A program made the position numbers and the translations under genes. Below the pieces are notes generated by a model, which was given only the letters and a program-made list of their open reading frames with translations, was not told the origin of the DNA and searched no databases. 64,000 bases of DNA. Source: an uncultured Sphingomonadaceae bacterium (GTDB lineage: Bacteria > Pseudomonadota > Alphaproteobacteria > Sphingomonadales > Sphingomonadaceae). Location of the stretch: the NCBI GenBank assembly GCA_903871605.1, contig CAIQHF010000024.1, positions 124,001-188,000 of the forward strand, in the 5' to 3' direction. Positions 39,520 through 47,535 of the stretch are shown here, piece by piece (position 1 is the first letter of the stretch; every line of letters begins with the position of its first letter).

Positions 39520-40524
39520 ATGAAGGCCTTGGTATCGACCGCAGCCGGCGGCCCCGACACGCTGCAACTGATCGACATGCCGACGCCCGAGCCCGGCAAG
39601 GGCGAGCTGCGCGTCCGCGTCGAGGCGTGCGGGATCAACTATCCCGACGTGCTGATCATCGAGGATCTGTACCAGTTCAAGCCGCCGCGGCCGTTCGCGC
39701 CAGGCAGCGAGATCGCGGGCACCGTCGAGGCGGTCGGCGCGGGGGTCGAGGGCTGGTCGGTCGGCGACCGGATGATGGCGGTGATCGGCCATGGCGGGCT
39801 TGCCGAGCAGGCGATCGTCCCCGCGGTGCGCGCGGTGCGCCTGCCCGAGGGGCGCGATGCCGCCGAGGGCGCCGCGCTGCTGATGACCTATGCGACCAGC
39901 TATCATGCGCTGGTCGATCGCGGCCAGCTCAGGGCGGGCGAGACGCTGCTCGTGCTGGGCGCGGCAGGTGGCGTCGGGCTCGCCGCGATCGAGATCGGCA
40001 AGGCGCTGGGCGCGACCGTCGTCGCGGCGGTGTCGGACGAGGAGAAGGCGGTGGCTGCGCGCGAAGCGGGCGCGGATCGCACGCTGATCTATGGCCGTGC
40101 GCCGTTCGACAAGGCGGCGTCGAAGGCGCTGGCAGGCGCGTTCAAGGAAGCGGTCGGCGGCGACGGCGCGCATGTCATCTATGATCCGGTCGGCGGCGAC
40201 TATGCCGAGCCCGCGCTGCGATCGATCGCGTGGGAGGGGCGCTATCTGGTCGTCGGTTTTCCCGCCGGCATTCCCAAGCTGCCGCTCAACCTGACGCTGC
40301 TCAAGGCGTGCGACGTGCGCGGCGTATTCTGGGGCGCGCATGCGATGCGCGCGCCGGAACGCGAGGCGGCGAACGTCGCGCAGCTGCTCGCCTGGTGGGC
40401 GGAAGGGGCGATCAGCCCGCGCATCGACCGGCGCTGGCCGCTCGCGCAAGGCGGCGAGGCGATCGCCTGGCTCGCCGCGCGGCGTGCGATCGGCAAGGTG
40501 ATCGTCGTGCCGGGCGAGGGGTGA
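39520..40524 (+). CDS. NADPH:quinone oxidoreductase family protein (zinc-independent MDR)
   Basis: 334-residue medium-chain dehydrogenase/reductase. GroES-like N-domain (about 1-120, CGINYPDVLIIEDLYQ) and Rossmann domain with the nucleotide motif LGAAGGVGLAAIEIGK (about 147-162). The Cys/His ligands of catalytic zinc are absent, as in quinone/enoyl reductases. It may reduce a quinone or an enoyl-thioester; the location beside acyl-CoA genes makes the second plausible. Confidence 0.9.
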   Translation: MKALVSTAAGGPDTLQLIDMPTPEPGKGELRVRVEACGINYPDVLIIEDLYQFKPPRPFAPGSEIAGTVEAVGAGVEGWSVGDRMMAVIGHGGLAEQAIVPAVRAVRLPEGRDAAEGAALLMTYATSYHALVDRGQLRAGETLLVLGAAGGVGLAAIEIGKALGATVVAAVSDEEKAVAAREAGADRTLIYGRAPFDKAASKALAGAFKEAVGGDGAHVIYDPVGGDYAEPALRSIAWEGRYLVVGFPAGIPKLPLNLTLLKACDVRGVFWGAHAMRAPEREAANVAQLLAWWAEGAISPRIDRRWPLAQGGEAIAWLAARRAIGKVIVVPGEG

Positions 40525-40543
40525 GGCGCGTCAGTGCCGGTCC

Positions 40544-40620
40544 GTGCTCCTGCGAAGGCAGGAGCCCAGGATTTCAGGCGCTACGCTCGCTTCCCTGGGC
40601 TCCTGCCTTCGCAGGAGCAC
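40544..40620. repeat. Intergenic palindromic repeat, family 1 (copy c)
   Basis: Perfect 27-bp arms (GTGCTCCTGCGAAGGCAGGA and on) around a 23-bp loop. It lies between the quinone oxidoreductase gene and the convergent small gene at 40650. Same orientation as copy b, opposite to copy a. Confidence 0.9.
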
Positions 40621-40649
40621 AAGGGAGGTCAGCGTGCCAGCCGCCAAAA

Positions 40650-40868
40650 TCAGTTGTGGCGCAGCCGCATCGGCGTGCGCGTCACTTCACCGGTGAGCAG
40701 CTTCGAGCCATAGGCCTTGGCGACGACGGCGGCGTCGTGCGCATTCTTGAACACCACGCGGGTGCCGCCCGAATGCAGCGACTCGATGACGCTGACCGTC
40801 GCCTTGTGCTTGGTGCAGGTGGCGAGGACATGCTCTTGCGTGGCATTGACGTTGATGGCGCGCGACAT
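40650..40868 (-). CDS. Small conserved-looking protein of unknown function (72 aa)
   Basis: Not recognised. The 72 residues are soluble, basic (His/Lys/Arg rich, ending RTPMRLRHN) and contain two Cys-free strands with VSVIESLHSGGTRVVFKNAHDAAVVAKAY, a pattern compatible with a small alpha/beta RNA-binding-like fold, which is only a guess. AGGA lies about 10 nt before ATG 40868. It is the third of three small genes downstream of cspA, so it could be cold-induced. Confidence 0.65.
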   Translation of the reverse strand: MSRAINVNATQEHVLATCTKHKATVSVIESLHSGGTRVVFKNAHDAAVVAKAYGSKLLTGEVTRTPMRLRHN

Positions 40869-40932
40869 GGCGTTGTCGTCCTAGATATGAGAATCGGCTC
40901 GTGCGAGCCGGCTGGTCGGTACGTGCCCGGTG

Positions 40933-41181
40933 TCAGCCCGGCAGCGCAGCCGCGGTCGGCGCATCACCATCGGGAAGCTCGTCCGCATCGGGCACCAGCA
41001 GCGCCTGGTTCTCGGCGAGGCGGGTCGCGCGCATCGTGTCGGCGCGTTCCATGCGGTCGGCGAGCACGCGCCATGCATCGGCGGCGCGCTGGCAGCGGTC
41101 GCGCACATTGTCGAGCAGCGCGGCATCGGCTTCGCCCTGCTGCTGCGCTTCCTGCTCGCGATAAAAGATCAACATCGACAT
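40933..41181 (-). CDS. Small hypothetical protein (82 aa) downstream of cspA
   Basis: Not recognised. The protein is largely helical and charged (EQEAQQQGEADAALLDNV and DRMERADTMRATRLAENQ), without membrane segment or cysteine pair, and has an acidic C-terminus. ATG 41181 is preceded by GGGAG at 7 nt spacing. It lies 59 nt downstream of cspA and 64 nt upstream of the 72-residue gene, all on the minus strand. Cold-shock association is inferred only from position. Confidence 0.65.
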   Translation of the reverse strand: MSMLIFYREQEAQQQGEADAALLDNVRDRCQRAADAWRVLADRMERADTMRATRLAENQALLVPDADELPDGDAPTAAALPG

Positions 41182-41240
41182 GCGCGGCTCCCGATCAGAA
41201 GGATGCGGCGGGCACCACCATGGCGCCCGCCGCTGTCCGA

Positions 41241-41447
41241 TCAGGCAGACTGGAGGTTGACCGCCGACGTCTTGCCGCGACGATCGGTCTCGAGCTCGTA
41301 CGAGACGCGCTGGTCGCGATCGAGCGTGCGCATGCCGGCCTGCTCGACGGCGCTGATGTGAACGAACGCGTCGTCCCCGCCGCCCTCGGGCGCGATGAAG
41401 CCATAGCCCTTGTCGGCATTGAAGAATTTGACTGTTCCGGTGATCAT
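41241..41447 (-). CDS. cspA: Cold shock protein, CspA family
   Basis: 68-residue single cold-shock domain that binds single-stranded RNA/DNA. RNP1 is KGYGFIAPE (the usual KGFGFI) and RNP2 is DAFVHISAV. Start MITGTVKFFN is the family norm, which fixes ATG 41447. A structured leader of about 90 nt or more lies upstream (see 41457-41531), as expected for post-transcriptional cold control. The family symbol is used without asserting strict orthology to E. coli cspA. Confidence 0.95.
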   Translation of the reverse strand: MITGTVKFFNADKGYGFIAPEGGGDDAFVHISAVEQAGMRTLDRDQRVSYELETDRRGKTSAVNLQSA

Positions 41448-41456
41448 CTGTGGAGC

Positions 41457-41531
41457 CTTTTGTCCAATGTGACGGGCATGCGGCCACCGCGGCCGCATCC
41501 CGGCGTCGAAGAAGCAAGAAATGGACAAAGG
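41457..41531 (-). promoter_or_regulatory. Structured 5' leader of cspA (candidate temperature-responsive element)
   Basis: Just upstream of cspA on its sense strand, the arms TTTGTCCA and TGGACAAA (plus coordinates 41459-41466 and 41522-41529) enclose a strong hairpin: ATGCGGCC-ACCGC-GGCCGCAT at 41478-41498, extended by GGG/CCC. This two-level structure ends about 11 nt from the start codon, so it could control access to the ribosome site. Transcription start is unknown, so leader extent is inferred. Confidence 0.55.
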
Positions 41532-41645
41532 GAGCCAAGGCGGCCCATTATCCGTCGCGAGCGACGTCAGCGGTGTCACCATAGGCCAAAGTCCGGGCGA
41601 AAGATAGCCGAGCCCGGCGACGGCGTCGGCGGACCCTGCCAGGCC

Positions 41646-42335
41646 TCAGTCGAGCAGCGCGAGAAAGCGTGCCGCGGCGCGGAAATCGCGGCGTTTGTCG
41701 TCGCGCATCATCTTGGCGAGGCTGTCCTCGCCCCATTGCTCGGCCTGCCAGAGCTCGTCGAGCTCGGCGGCCTCCCATGCCTGTTGCTCGGTCATCGCAC
41801 CCTCGGCGAGTGCGAGGGCCAGAACCAGCGACCCCGACAGCGTGACCAGCGGCGACAGCGCGGCGAGATGGAAGGCGTCGCGCGTCGCCAGCGCCGCGCC
41901 GAGCCGCGCGATCGTCTCGGCGGGCTGATCGACATGGACGATCCCGCCGGTGACGACGAAGTCGATGTCGTAGCGCGATCGCGCCCAGTCGAGCGGGGGA
42001 TCCCAGGTCTCGCCCTGCGCCGCGATCAATTCGGCGGGGTGGCTGGCGCGGTAGCAGAGCAGATCGGCCTGCGCGTAGCGCGCCAGCCCCGCGACGAAGG
42101 CGGGGACGTCGGGCGCGACGCGATCGATCGCGGCATTGGCAAGACCGGTCAGCGGCATGGCGCGCGGATCGATGTCGCCCTCCACCGCCCGCCACTCCTC
42201 GGCGACCGCGGCGGCAAGCGCATCGGTCGGCAGCTGCAATGCGGTGCGCGCGGGCGTCTTGAGCGCGCGGCCGTCGAGCGAGATGCCGCGCTCGACGATC
42301 GCGACCTTGGTCCAGAAGCGCTTGGCGGGGGTCAT
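41646..42335 (-). CDS. ATP12-family chaperone protein
   Basis: 229 residues of the ATP12 family, in mitochondria an assembly chaperone of the F1-ATPase alpha subunit; alphaproteobacteria carry the bacterial homologue. RFWTKVAIV, LDGRALKTPARTALQLPT, AEEWRAVEGDIDPRAMPLTGLANAAID and CYRASHP are clear family motifs. ATG 42335 overlaps the stop of the small membrane gene; a longer frame reaching 42458 is read-through of that gene. No atp genes are near. Confidence 0.92.
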   Translation of the reverse strand: MTPAKRFWTKVAIVERGISLDGRALKTPARTALQLPTDALAAAVAEEWRAVEGDIDPRAMPLTGLANAAIDRVAPDVPAFVAGLARYAQADLLCYRASHPAELIAAQGETWDPPLDWARSRYDIDFVVTGGIVHVDQPAETIARLGAALATRDAFHLAALSPLVTLSGSLVLALALAEGAMTEQQAWEAAELDELWQAEQWGEDSLAKMMRDDKRRDFRAAARFLALLD

Positions 42336-42550
42336 TTGGGGGTGCGCCAGCGACGCGCGAGGATCTGCGGCAGCACGACCATGCCGACGAAACCCGCCAC
42401 CATCAACACCGCGCCGAACCCGTATGCGCCGCCGAGACTGCCGCCGAGCGCCATCCACAGCCCGAGCAGGATCAGCACGCCGCCGCCCGCCCGCAATCCC
42501 ATCAGGATCGCGAAACGGTCGCGCGCGCGCGTGTCGGGATCGGGGGTCAT
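42332..42550 (-). CDS. Small membrane protein with two predicted helices (72 aa)
   Basis: Not recognised by family. The 72 residues hold two hydrophobic helices (about 17-37 and 43-63) linked by a glycine-rich turn (GGSLGGAYG), with a basic C-terminus (ARRWRTPK) that suggests an inner-membrane hairpin. It sits between the HAD phosphatase and ATP12 genes with ATGA overlaps on both sides, so it is certainly co-expressed with them. Confidence 0.8.
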   Translation of the reverse strand: MTPDPDTRARDRFAILMGLRAGGGVLILLGLWMALGGSLGGAYGFGAVLMVAGFVGMVVLPQILARRWRTPK

Positions 42551-43209
42551 GCGGTTTCCTTGGCGCAGAGGGCGGGAAGCTGGGCGGGCGTCGTCGCGAC
42601 CGCGTCGGCGCCCTCGGCGATCAGCTCGGCGGGCTCGTGATAGCCCCAGCCGACGCCGATCGCACGGACGCCGGCGTTGCGCGCCATTGCGATGTCGAAG
42701 CTGGTGTCGCCGATCATCACCGTGTCGCGCGCCGCCGCGCCCGCCTCGGCCATCGCCCGCTCGACCATCGACGGATGCGGCTTGGACGGGTGGCGGTCGG
42801 CGGTCTGCAGCGTGACGAACCGGTGCGCGAGGCCGTGATGATCGAGCACGAGCCTGAGCCCGCGATCCGACTTGCCCGTCGCGACGCCGAGCAGCCAGCC
42901 GTCCTCCGCCATCGTCGCGAGCATCTCGGCGACGCCCTCGTAGAGCCGCTCCTCGACGCGTCCGTCGCAGCGAAGCTGGTGGAAGCTCGCCTTATAGGCC
43001 TCGGCAAGCGCGCGATGATGCGCGTGGTCGGCATCGGGAAGCAGCGCGCGCATCGCCTGCGGCAGGCTCAGCCCGACGATGCGGCGGACGGCCGCGCGAT
43101 CGGGCGCGGGCAGGCCGGCGCCCGCGAAGCAATGCTCCATCGCGTCGCAGATCGTCGCCTGGCTGTCGACCAGCGTCCCGTCGCAATCGAAGATGGCGAG
43201 ATGCGTCAT
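42547..43209 (-). CDS. HAD-IA family hydrolase (phosphoglycolate phosphatase-like)
   Basis: 220-residue haloacid-dehalogenase-fold phosphatase. Asp8 and Asp10 in FDCDGTL are the nucleophile and acid, GVATGK is motif II, the Lys in HPSKPHP is motif III, and MIGDTSFDI motif IV. A helical cap lies between motifs I and II. Substrate uncertain: phosphoglycolate or a small sugar phosphate. It follows the RluA gene by 43 nt and overlaps the small membrane gene. Confidence 0.92.
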   Translation of the reverse strand: MTHLAIFDCDGTLVDSQATICDAMEHCFAGAGLPAPDRAAVRRIVGLSLPQAMRALLPDADHAHHRALAEAYKASFHQLRCDGRVEERLYEGVAEMLATMAEDGWLLGVATGKSDRGLRLVLDHHGLAHRFVTLQTADRHPSKPHPSMVERAMAEAGAAARDTVMIGDTSFDIAMARNAGVRAIGVGWGYHEPAELIAEGADAVATTPAQLPALCAKETA

Positions 43210-43252
43210 CTATCGATCCTCCCCGTCCCGGGGAGGATGAATTGGCTCGCCG

Positions 43253-44371
43253 TCATTCGCGCCCTCGTCCGCGCCGTTCCCCCTTGCGTTCGCGGCGGCG
43301 ATCCTTGGCGGCGTGGGCGGCCGCGCGGCGCTTGCCCTCGGAGGTCGCCGAGAATTTGGGCTCGTCGATCGGCAGCGCGTCGGCGAGCTCGGTGTCGAAG
43401 CCGAGATGCGCGAGGCTCTCGGCGAAATGCCGGGGCAGCTCGGCGCGCACGTCGATCACGTCGCCGTCGGGATGGTCGATGCGGATGCGCCGCGCGTGGA
43501 GGTGCATCTTGCGCGAGACGCCGCCGGTGAGGAAGCTCTCGGGGCCGCCATATTTGCCGTCGCCGACGATCGGGTGGCCGATCGCCGCCATGTGGACGCG
43601 CAACTGGTGCGTGCGCCCGGTCAGCGGGTGGAGCTCGACAAAGGCGGCGCGGTTGCCCGCGCGCTCGATCACGCGGTAACGCGTGCGCGAGGGCGCGCCC
43701 TCCTTCTCGTCGACATACATCTTCTCGCCGCCGGTGCCGGGCTGCTTGGCGATCGGCAGCTCGATCATGCCGTCCTCGATCGAGGGCACCCCCGCGATGA
43801 TCGCCCAATAGACTTTTCGCGCGGTGCGGCTCGAGAAGCTCTTGGCGAAGAAGGCGGCGGCGCGCGCGTTGCGCGCGACGACCAGCGCGCCCGACGTGTC
43901 CTTGTCGAGCCGGTGGACGAGCTTGGGCCGCCCCTCCGCCTCGTAGGTCAGCGCATCGAGCAGGCCGTCGACATGGCGTTCGGTCTTGGTGCCGCCCTGC
44001 GTCGCGAGGCCCGGCGGCTTGTTGATCACGATCGCCGCCGAATCCTTGTGGATCACGAGGCTCTGCGCGAACTCGGTCTCGTCCGCCGAGAGTTCGGGCC
44101 GCTCGCGCTTGGGCTTGGCTGCCGGCCGCGCGTCGGGATCGACCGCCTCGAGCGGGGGGACGCGGATCGTCTGGCCCTGCTCGATGCGGTCGCCGGGCGT
44201 CGCGCGCTTGCCGTCGACGCGAAGCTGGCCGGTGCGCGCCCAGCGCGACACGGTGTTGAAGGTCGCATCGGGCAGATGCCGCTTGAACCAACGATCGAGG
44301 CGGATGCCGTCGTCGTCGGCCGCCACCTTGAACTGGCGGACGTCGTTCGGGTCGTTGGGATTCTTGCTCAT
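43253..44371 (-). CDS. RluA-family pseudouridine synthase (RluC/D-like)
   Basis: 372-residue tRNA/rRNA pseudouridine synthase. An S4 RNA-binding domain (about 20-75) is followed by the catalytic domain with Asp156 in HRLDKDTSG, the RluA signature. LTGRTHQLRVHM and GDGKYGG are further motifs. The C-terminus is a long Arg/Lys/Ala tail (about 345-372: RRERKGERRGRGRE), likely RNA-binding. 23S rRNA is the probable target by analogy with RluC/RluD. ATG 44371 overlaps the crcB stop (ATGA). Confidence 0.92.
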   Translation of the reverse strand: MSKNPNDPNDVRQFKVAADDDGIRLDRWFKRHLPDATFNTVSRWARTGQLRVDGKRATPGDRIEQGQTIRVPPLEAVDPDARPAAKPKRERPELSADETEFAQSLVIHKDSAAIVINKPPGLATQGGTKTERHVDGLLDALTYEAEGRPKLVHRLDKDTSGALVVARNARAAAFFAKSFSSRTARKVYWAIIAGVPSIEDGMIELPIAKQPGTGGEKMYVDEKEGAPSRTRYRVIERAGNRAAFVELHPLTGRTHQLRVHMAAIGHPIVGDGKYGGPESFLTGGVSRKMHLHARRIRIDHPDGDVIDVRAELPRHFAESLAHLGFDTELADALPIDEPKFSATSEGKRRAAAHAAKDRRRERKGERRGRGRE

Positions 44372-44748
44372 GCCGGGACCATTCGTGAAAGCGCGAGGCC
44401 GGCGAACAATAGCAGGATCGCGCCGACCGCCGAGCTGGTGACGTAGACCAGCGCGCTGCCCCATTCGCCGCGCTGGATCATGTTCGCGGCCTCGAGACTG
44501 AAGGTGGAGAAGGTGGTGAAGCCGCCGAGCGCTCCGGCACCGAGCAGCAGCCGGATATTCTCGTTGCCCGCCGACGGGTGCCGCGCGAGCAGCCCGGCGA
44601 GCAGCCCCATCAGCAGCCCGCCCGACAGGTTGATGGCCCAGGTTCCCCACGGATAGCCGGGGCCGACCAGCGCGAGCGACAGCCGGCCGACCATATAGCG
44701 CAGCCCGGCGCCGAACGCGCCGCCGATCATGACGAGAAGAAGGGGCAT
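44368..44748 (-). CDS. crcB: Fluoride efflux channel CrcB/Fluc
   Basis: 126-residue four-helix membrane protein that exports fluoride as an antiparallel dimer. GGAFGAGLRY at the N-terminus, WAINLSGG with the central Asn, and GGFTTFSTF with the Phe-box are definitive. I looked for a fluoride riboswitch upstream (44749-44812) and saw no match to its conserved core. Confidence 0.95.
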   Translation of the reverse strand: MPLLLVMIGGAFGAGLRYMVGRLSLALVGPGYPWGTWAINLSGGLLMGLLAGLLARHPSAGNENIRLLLGAGALGGFTTFSTFSLEAANMIQRGEWGSALVYVTSSAVGAILLLFAGLALSRMVPA

Positions 44749-44812
44749 GCGATGCGCCTTAGAGCAGCCGCGCCTGGCGGGCTAGTGCCTCGCCATGCGC
44801 GCGCCGTCTTCG

Positions 44813-44908
44813 GTCCCGGCGCGGGCCGGGGCCCAGGCCCGCCGTTCATGGCTGGCGCTGCGCTCGAAGAGGTGCGTGGGGCCTGGGCCCCGGCTTTCGC
44901 CGGGGAAC
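44813..44908. repeat. Intergenic palindromic repeat, family 2 (copy a)
   Basis: Imperfect arms GTCCCGGCGCGGGCCGGGGC and GCCCCGGCTTTCGCCGGGGAAC around about 50 bp, with inner CCCAGGCC/GGCCTGGG-type pairing. It lies between crcB and the lipoprotein gene, both leftward. Confidence 0.8.
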
Positions 44909-44918
44909 GGCTCAGCCA

Positions 44919-45548
44919 TCAGCCGCCGTTGATCCAGACATAGTCGACCGGCGTCTCGCCATGGGCGGGTGCGCCGAACAGGATGTGATAGACCGATGCG
45001 CCCTTCTTGCCGGTGAGGATCCAGTCGTCGGCATCGTCCGCGCGGCCGACCGTATAGCCCGCCGCCTGCGCCTTGGCCTGATACCAGCCGAGCAGCTGCC
45101 CGCGATCGCCCGGCACGGTGAAGCTGACCGCGCGGGCCTGGCAGGCGCCGTCGTGACCGGCGGCTTCGCTGAGCTTGGCGGCGGGGTGCATCGGCAGGTC
45201 GGCGGGCAGCTTGGTCGCCCAGCTGTTCGCATAGACGAGGCCGCCGAGGCACCCCGCACCCGCATCGACCAGGCTGCCCTCGCCATCCTCGGTGACCGGC
45301 GGCATCGCCGCCTGGTCGTGCGCCGACCGCTCGGCGATCGGTGCGGACTGGCGGGTGCGCCTACCCGTCTTGGCGGGATCGACGCGGATCGCGCCGGCGA
45401 GTGCCCGGTTGGCCGGGCTCTCGTCCGCGACCGTGCCGTTGACGAGATCATTGTCGAGCGCGTCGAGGCTGTTGGCGGGCGGCGGTGCCTTGTGGCAGGC
45501 GGCCACCGAGGCGAGCAGCGCGAGAGCGAGCGGAAGGGTGTGGCGCAT
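44919..45548 (-). CDS. Hypothetical lipoprotein with C-terminal WY-x-A-x-G domain
   Basis: Function not known. 209 residues with a lipoprotein signal and Cys18 in the lipobox SVAAC. A polar linker leads to a C-terminal domain (about 115-209) with SFTVPGDRGQLLGWYQAKAQAAGYTV and DWILTGKKGASVYHILFG. The same pattern (WY, AQ, GWT) recurs in the neighbour at 45656, so the two are probably diverged paralogues. Located in the cell envelope; conserved Cys pairs around residues 99 and 136 may form a disulfide. Confidence 0.78.
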   Translation of the reverse strand: MRHTLPLALALLASVAACHKAPPPANSLDALDNDLVNGTVADESPANRALAGAIRVDPAKTGRRTRQSAPIAERSAHDQAAMPPVTEDGEGSLVDAGAGCLGGLVYANSWATKLPADLPMHPAAKLSEAAGHDGACQARAVSFTVPGDRGQLLGWYQAKAQAAGYTVGRADDADDWILTGKKGASVYHILFGAPAHGETPVDYVWINGG

Positions 45549-45613
45549 CGGAGAAACGTCCTGTCGTGACGCCTTCCGCCTATCCTATCAGCGCCTTGGC
45601 CGCATCGCCGACG

Positions 45614-45644
45614 GTGCGCCCCCTGTCCCGAAAGGGGGCGGCAC
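45614..45644 (-). terminator. GC-rich hairpin after the 45656 lipoprotein gene
   Basis: GTGCGCCCCCT and AGGGGGCGGCAC pair with one mismatch around a 7-nt loop, just downstream of the lipoprotein gene on its strand and upstream of the second lipoprotein gene. No U tract follows, so it is a weak or attenuating terminator at best. Confidence 0.45.
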
Positions 45645-45655
45645 GCGGAACGCGC

Positions 45656-46192
45656 TCAGCGGCCCGAGACGAAGAAGCGGCCGCTGCTGCCGCCCGCCGC
45701 ATCGGCGACCTGCAGCGCGAACTGCGTGGTGCCGTGGCCGCTTTCCTGCTTGGTCGCCTGGAACTGGTTGGCGCCGGCGGGCGGCACGATCGTCCAGCCC
45801 TGCTGCTGCGCCTGGCGGCGATACCAGTCGACGATCTTGGCGGGATCGGCGGGCGCGGTGAATCCCATCTCGACATTGCCCTGGCTGTCGCCGCCCGAGC
45901 CGTCGCTCGCGTGGCCGGTGATCTTGACGCCGTCGACCTTGGTGCCGGGAAAGATCTGCATGTCGTCGATCTTGGTGGTGTCGCTGCCCAGATCGAGACC
46001 GGGGACGTTCACCTTGGCCGAGAAACCCGGCACGTTGATCGAAACGCTCTGCGTATTGCCGTCGCCATTGCCGTCGGCGGCGTTGCCGATCGTGATGCTG
46101 GCGTCGTCATTGCCATGGCTGTCGTGCGTGTGGACGCTGCATGCCGAGACCAGCAGGGCGGCGGCGAGCAGCGGGGCGGTGCGAGCGATCAT
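45656..46192 (-). CDS. Hypothetical lipoprotein, paralogue of 44919 product
   Basis: Function not known. 178 residues, lipobox LLVSAC with Cys18, then a Gly/Asn/Asp-rich region with VSINVPGFSAKVNVPG that could form a short beta structure. The C-terminal third (DPAKIVDWYRRQAQQQGWTIV to the end) parallels the downstream lipoprotein's domain. 107 bp separate the two genes, and a hairpin lies between, so they may be separately transcribed. Cell-envelope location is inferred from the signal. Confidence 0.78.
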   Translation of the reverse strand: MIARTAPLLAAALLVSACSVHTHDSHGNDDASITIGNAADGNGDGNTQSVSINVPGFSAKVNVPGLDLGSDTTKIDDMQIFPGTKVDGVKITGHASDGSGGDSQGNVEMGFTAPADPAKIVDWYRRQAQQQGWTIVPPAGANQFQATKQESGHGTTQFALQVADAAGGSSGRFFVSGR

Positions 46193-46369
46193 CGCGATTC
46201 TCCGGTAACTATCCTGTGTATTGGACGACTATGACACCAGATGCGGTCTCGCGAAAGCCGCACCGCTAAGATTATGATGTTCAACAAAAATTCGATTTTT
46301 TCAGACGAGCCGAGGGATTGTTTCAACGCCGACACGCAAGCGCAAGGCGGCGCGCCGACAACGCTCCCA

Positions 46370-46457
46370 AGCCGGCGGCGCTTTCAACTTTCCCCCCGGG
46401 AGTGCCGTCGGTTGTCAGTTCGGGGCGTGTCCAGCGTATCGGGCACGCCCCTTTTCC
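46370..46457 (+). ncRNA. Candidate small RNA A with C-rich loop and intrinsic terminator
   Basis: An 8-bp stem CCGGCGGC (46372-46379) pairs with GCCGTCGG (46404-46411) around a loop containing CTTTCAACTTTCCCCCCGGG. A short linker (TTGTCAGTTC) leads to a second hairpin, GGGGCGTGTCC/GGGCACGCCCC (46422-46432 and 46441-46451), followed by TTTT: a textbook rho-independent terminator. The loop, linker end and terminator position are shared with the element at 47536. Genes on both sides are on the other strand, so this is not their terminator. The C-rich loop resembles anti-Shine-Dalgarno loops of alphaproteobacterial sRNAs. The 5' end is unknown. Confidence 0.6.
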
Positions 46458-46467
46458 GTTCGCGCGC

Positions 46468-47409
46468 TCAGCGGATCTGGACGTCGCCGTCGGCGATGCA
46501 GTTGAGCGTCCGCACCTGGGGTGCCGCGATCCGCGCCGCCATTGCCGCGCCGCTCAGCCCCTTGATCGATTTGCCGTCGACGCCCGCGATGAAGTCCCCC
46601 GCTTCGATGCCGAGCCTGGCCAAGCGGGAGCCGGGCGTGACCGCGATCAGCATGGCGCCGAACGCCGTCGGCTGGATCACGATGCCGAGCGTCGCGACCG
46701 GAAATTCATCGCTCGGCGCGGCCGCGGCCGGATCGACGGCGGGCGCTGCCGGCGTCTGGGCGGGCGGTGGCGGCTGCGCGGGCTGCAGTTCGGGCTGGGG
46801 TTCGGGCTTTGCCGGGGCAGGGACGGGCGGCGGGAGCGCCGGTGCGGGGGCCGGCGACGCGGCGGGCGGCGACGCGGCGGCGCTCTGCGCGGCGGCCGCG
46901 GCATCATAGCCGCTCAAAAAGGCCCGGATCGTCGCGCCCGGCACCGCGATCGGGAAGGCGCGGAGCTTGCCGGCGACGGTGATGGCCAGCCCGGTCGCCG
47001 CGGCCTTCTCGGCAAGCGCGCGGGGCAGCGCGATCGCGACGCGCTCGGCATTCTCGCCGTGGAGCAGCGGGCTGGGGCCGCGCGCGAGCACGGCGACGGC
47101 GAACCGCGCTCCCGATGCGTCGGTCGCGGTGTCGAGCGCCGCCCAGCCGGGTAGATCGATCGCGACCATCAGCGCCGGATCGCCCGCCACGCCGCGGACG
47201 ATCTGCCCGCGCAGCCACCAGTCGGTGCGGATCAGGTTGAGCGCGGGCTTATGGACATGATGCGCGCCTGAGACGGTGATGGTGGCCGCGTCGGGATCGG
47301 TGGTGACGGTCGGCGCGGGCTCGCGCGCGGCCAGCGCCGGGATGGCGAGGAGCAGCATCGCCGTGGCCGCCAAGCGGCTAACCACCGTTCGCATATCGAG
47401 GCGTCTCAT
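46468..47409 (-). CDS. PDZ-domain envelope protein with Pro/Ala linker
   Basis: 313 residues from ATG 47409 (ATG 47394 also possible). A signal peptide is clear (about 1-28, MLLLAIPALAA). Residues about 30-165 form a domain I do not recognise (HHVHKPALNLIRTDWWLRGQ; GENAERVAIALP). A roughly 60-residue Pro/Ala-rich linker (PAPAPALPPPVPAPAKPEP) leads to a C-terminal PDZ domain (about 240-305: TLGIVIQPTAFGAMLIAV, AGDFIAGVDGKSIKGL). Likely periplasmic with the PDZ binding a protein C-terminus; no protease or secretin partner is adjacent. Candidate small RNAs flank it on the other strand. Confidence 0.8.
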   Translation of the reverse strand: MRRLDMRTVVSRLAATAMLLLAIPALAAREPAPTVTTDPDAATITVSGAHHVHKPALNLIRTDWWLRGQIVRGVAGDPALMVAIDLPGWAALDTATDASGARFAVAVLARGPSPLLHGENAERVAIALPRALAEKAAATGLAITVAGKLRAFPIAVPGATIRAFLSGYDAAAAAQSAAASPPAASPAPAPALPPPVPAPAKPEPQPELQPAQPPPPAQTPAAPAVDPAAAAPSDEFPVATLGIVIQPTAFGAMLIAVTPGSRLARLGIEAGDFIAGVDGKSIKGLSGAAMAARIAAPQVRTLNCIADGDVQIR

Positions 47410-47535
47410 GTCGCGCAGGATATGGTGACGGCGCGGGGATGGAAAGCGCGGCATCGGCAGCAGGCGCCTGCCTTGTCTCGTTTTCGCTAGGGGTGTCGGG
47501 GCGTCAGGCCGCAGCCGGGATCGAACCCACGCGGC

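Noticed and set aside
44749-44812. Fluoride riboswitch upstream of crcB
   Set aside because: The interval is only 64 bp before a repeat and lacks the conserved pseudoknot core of the crcB motif.
47514-47528. GCCGGGATCGAACCC resembles the complement of a tRNA T-arm on the minus strand, next to the AT-rich insert
   Set aside because: No acceptor stem, anticodon arm or CCA end can be folded around it. It might be a tRNA remnant at an integration site, but no direct repeat on the other side of the insert (after 48942) supports that.
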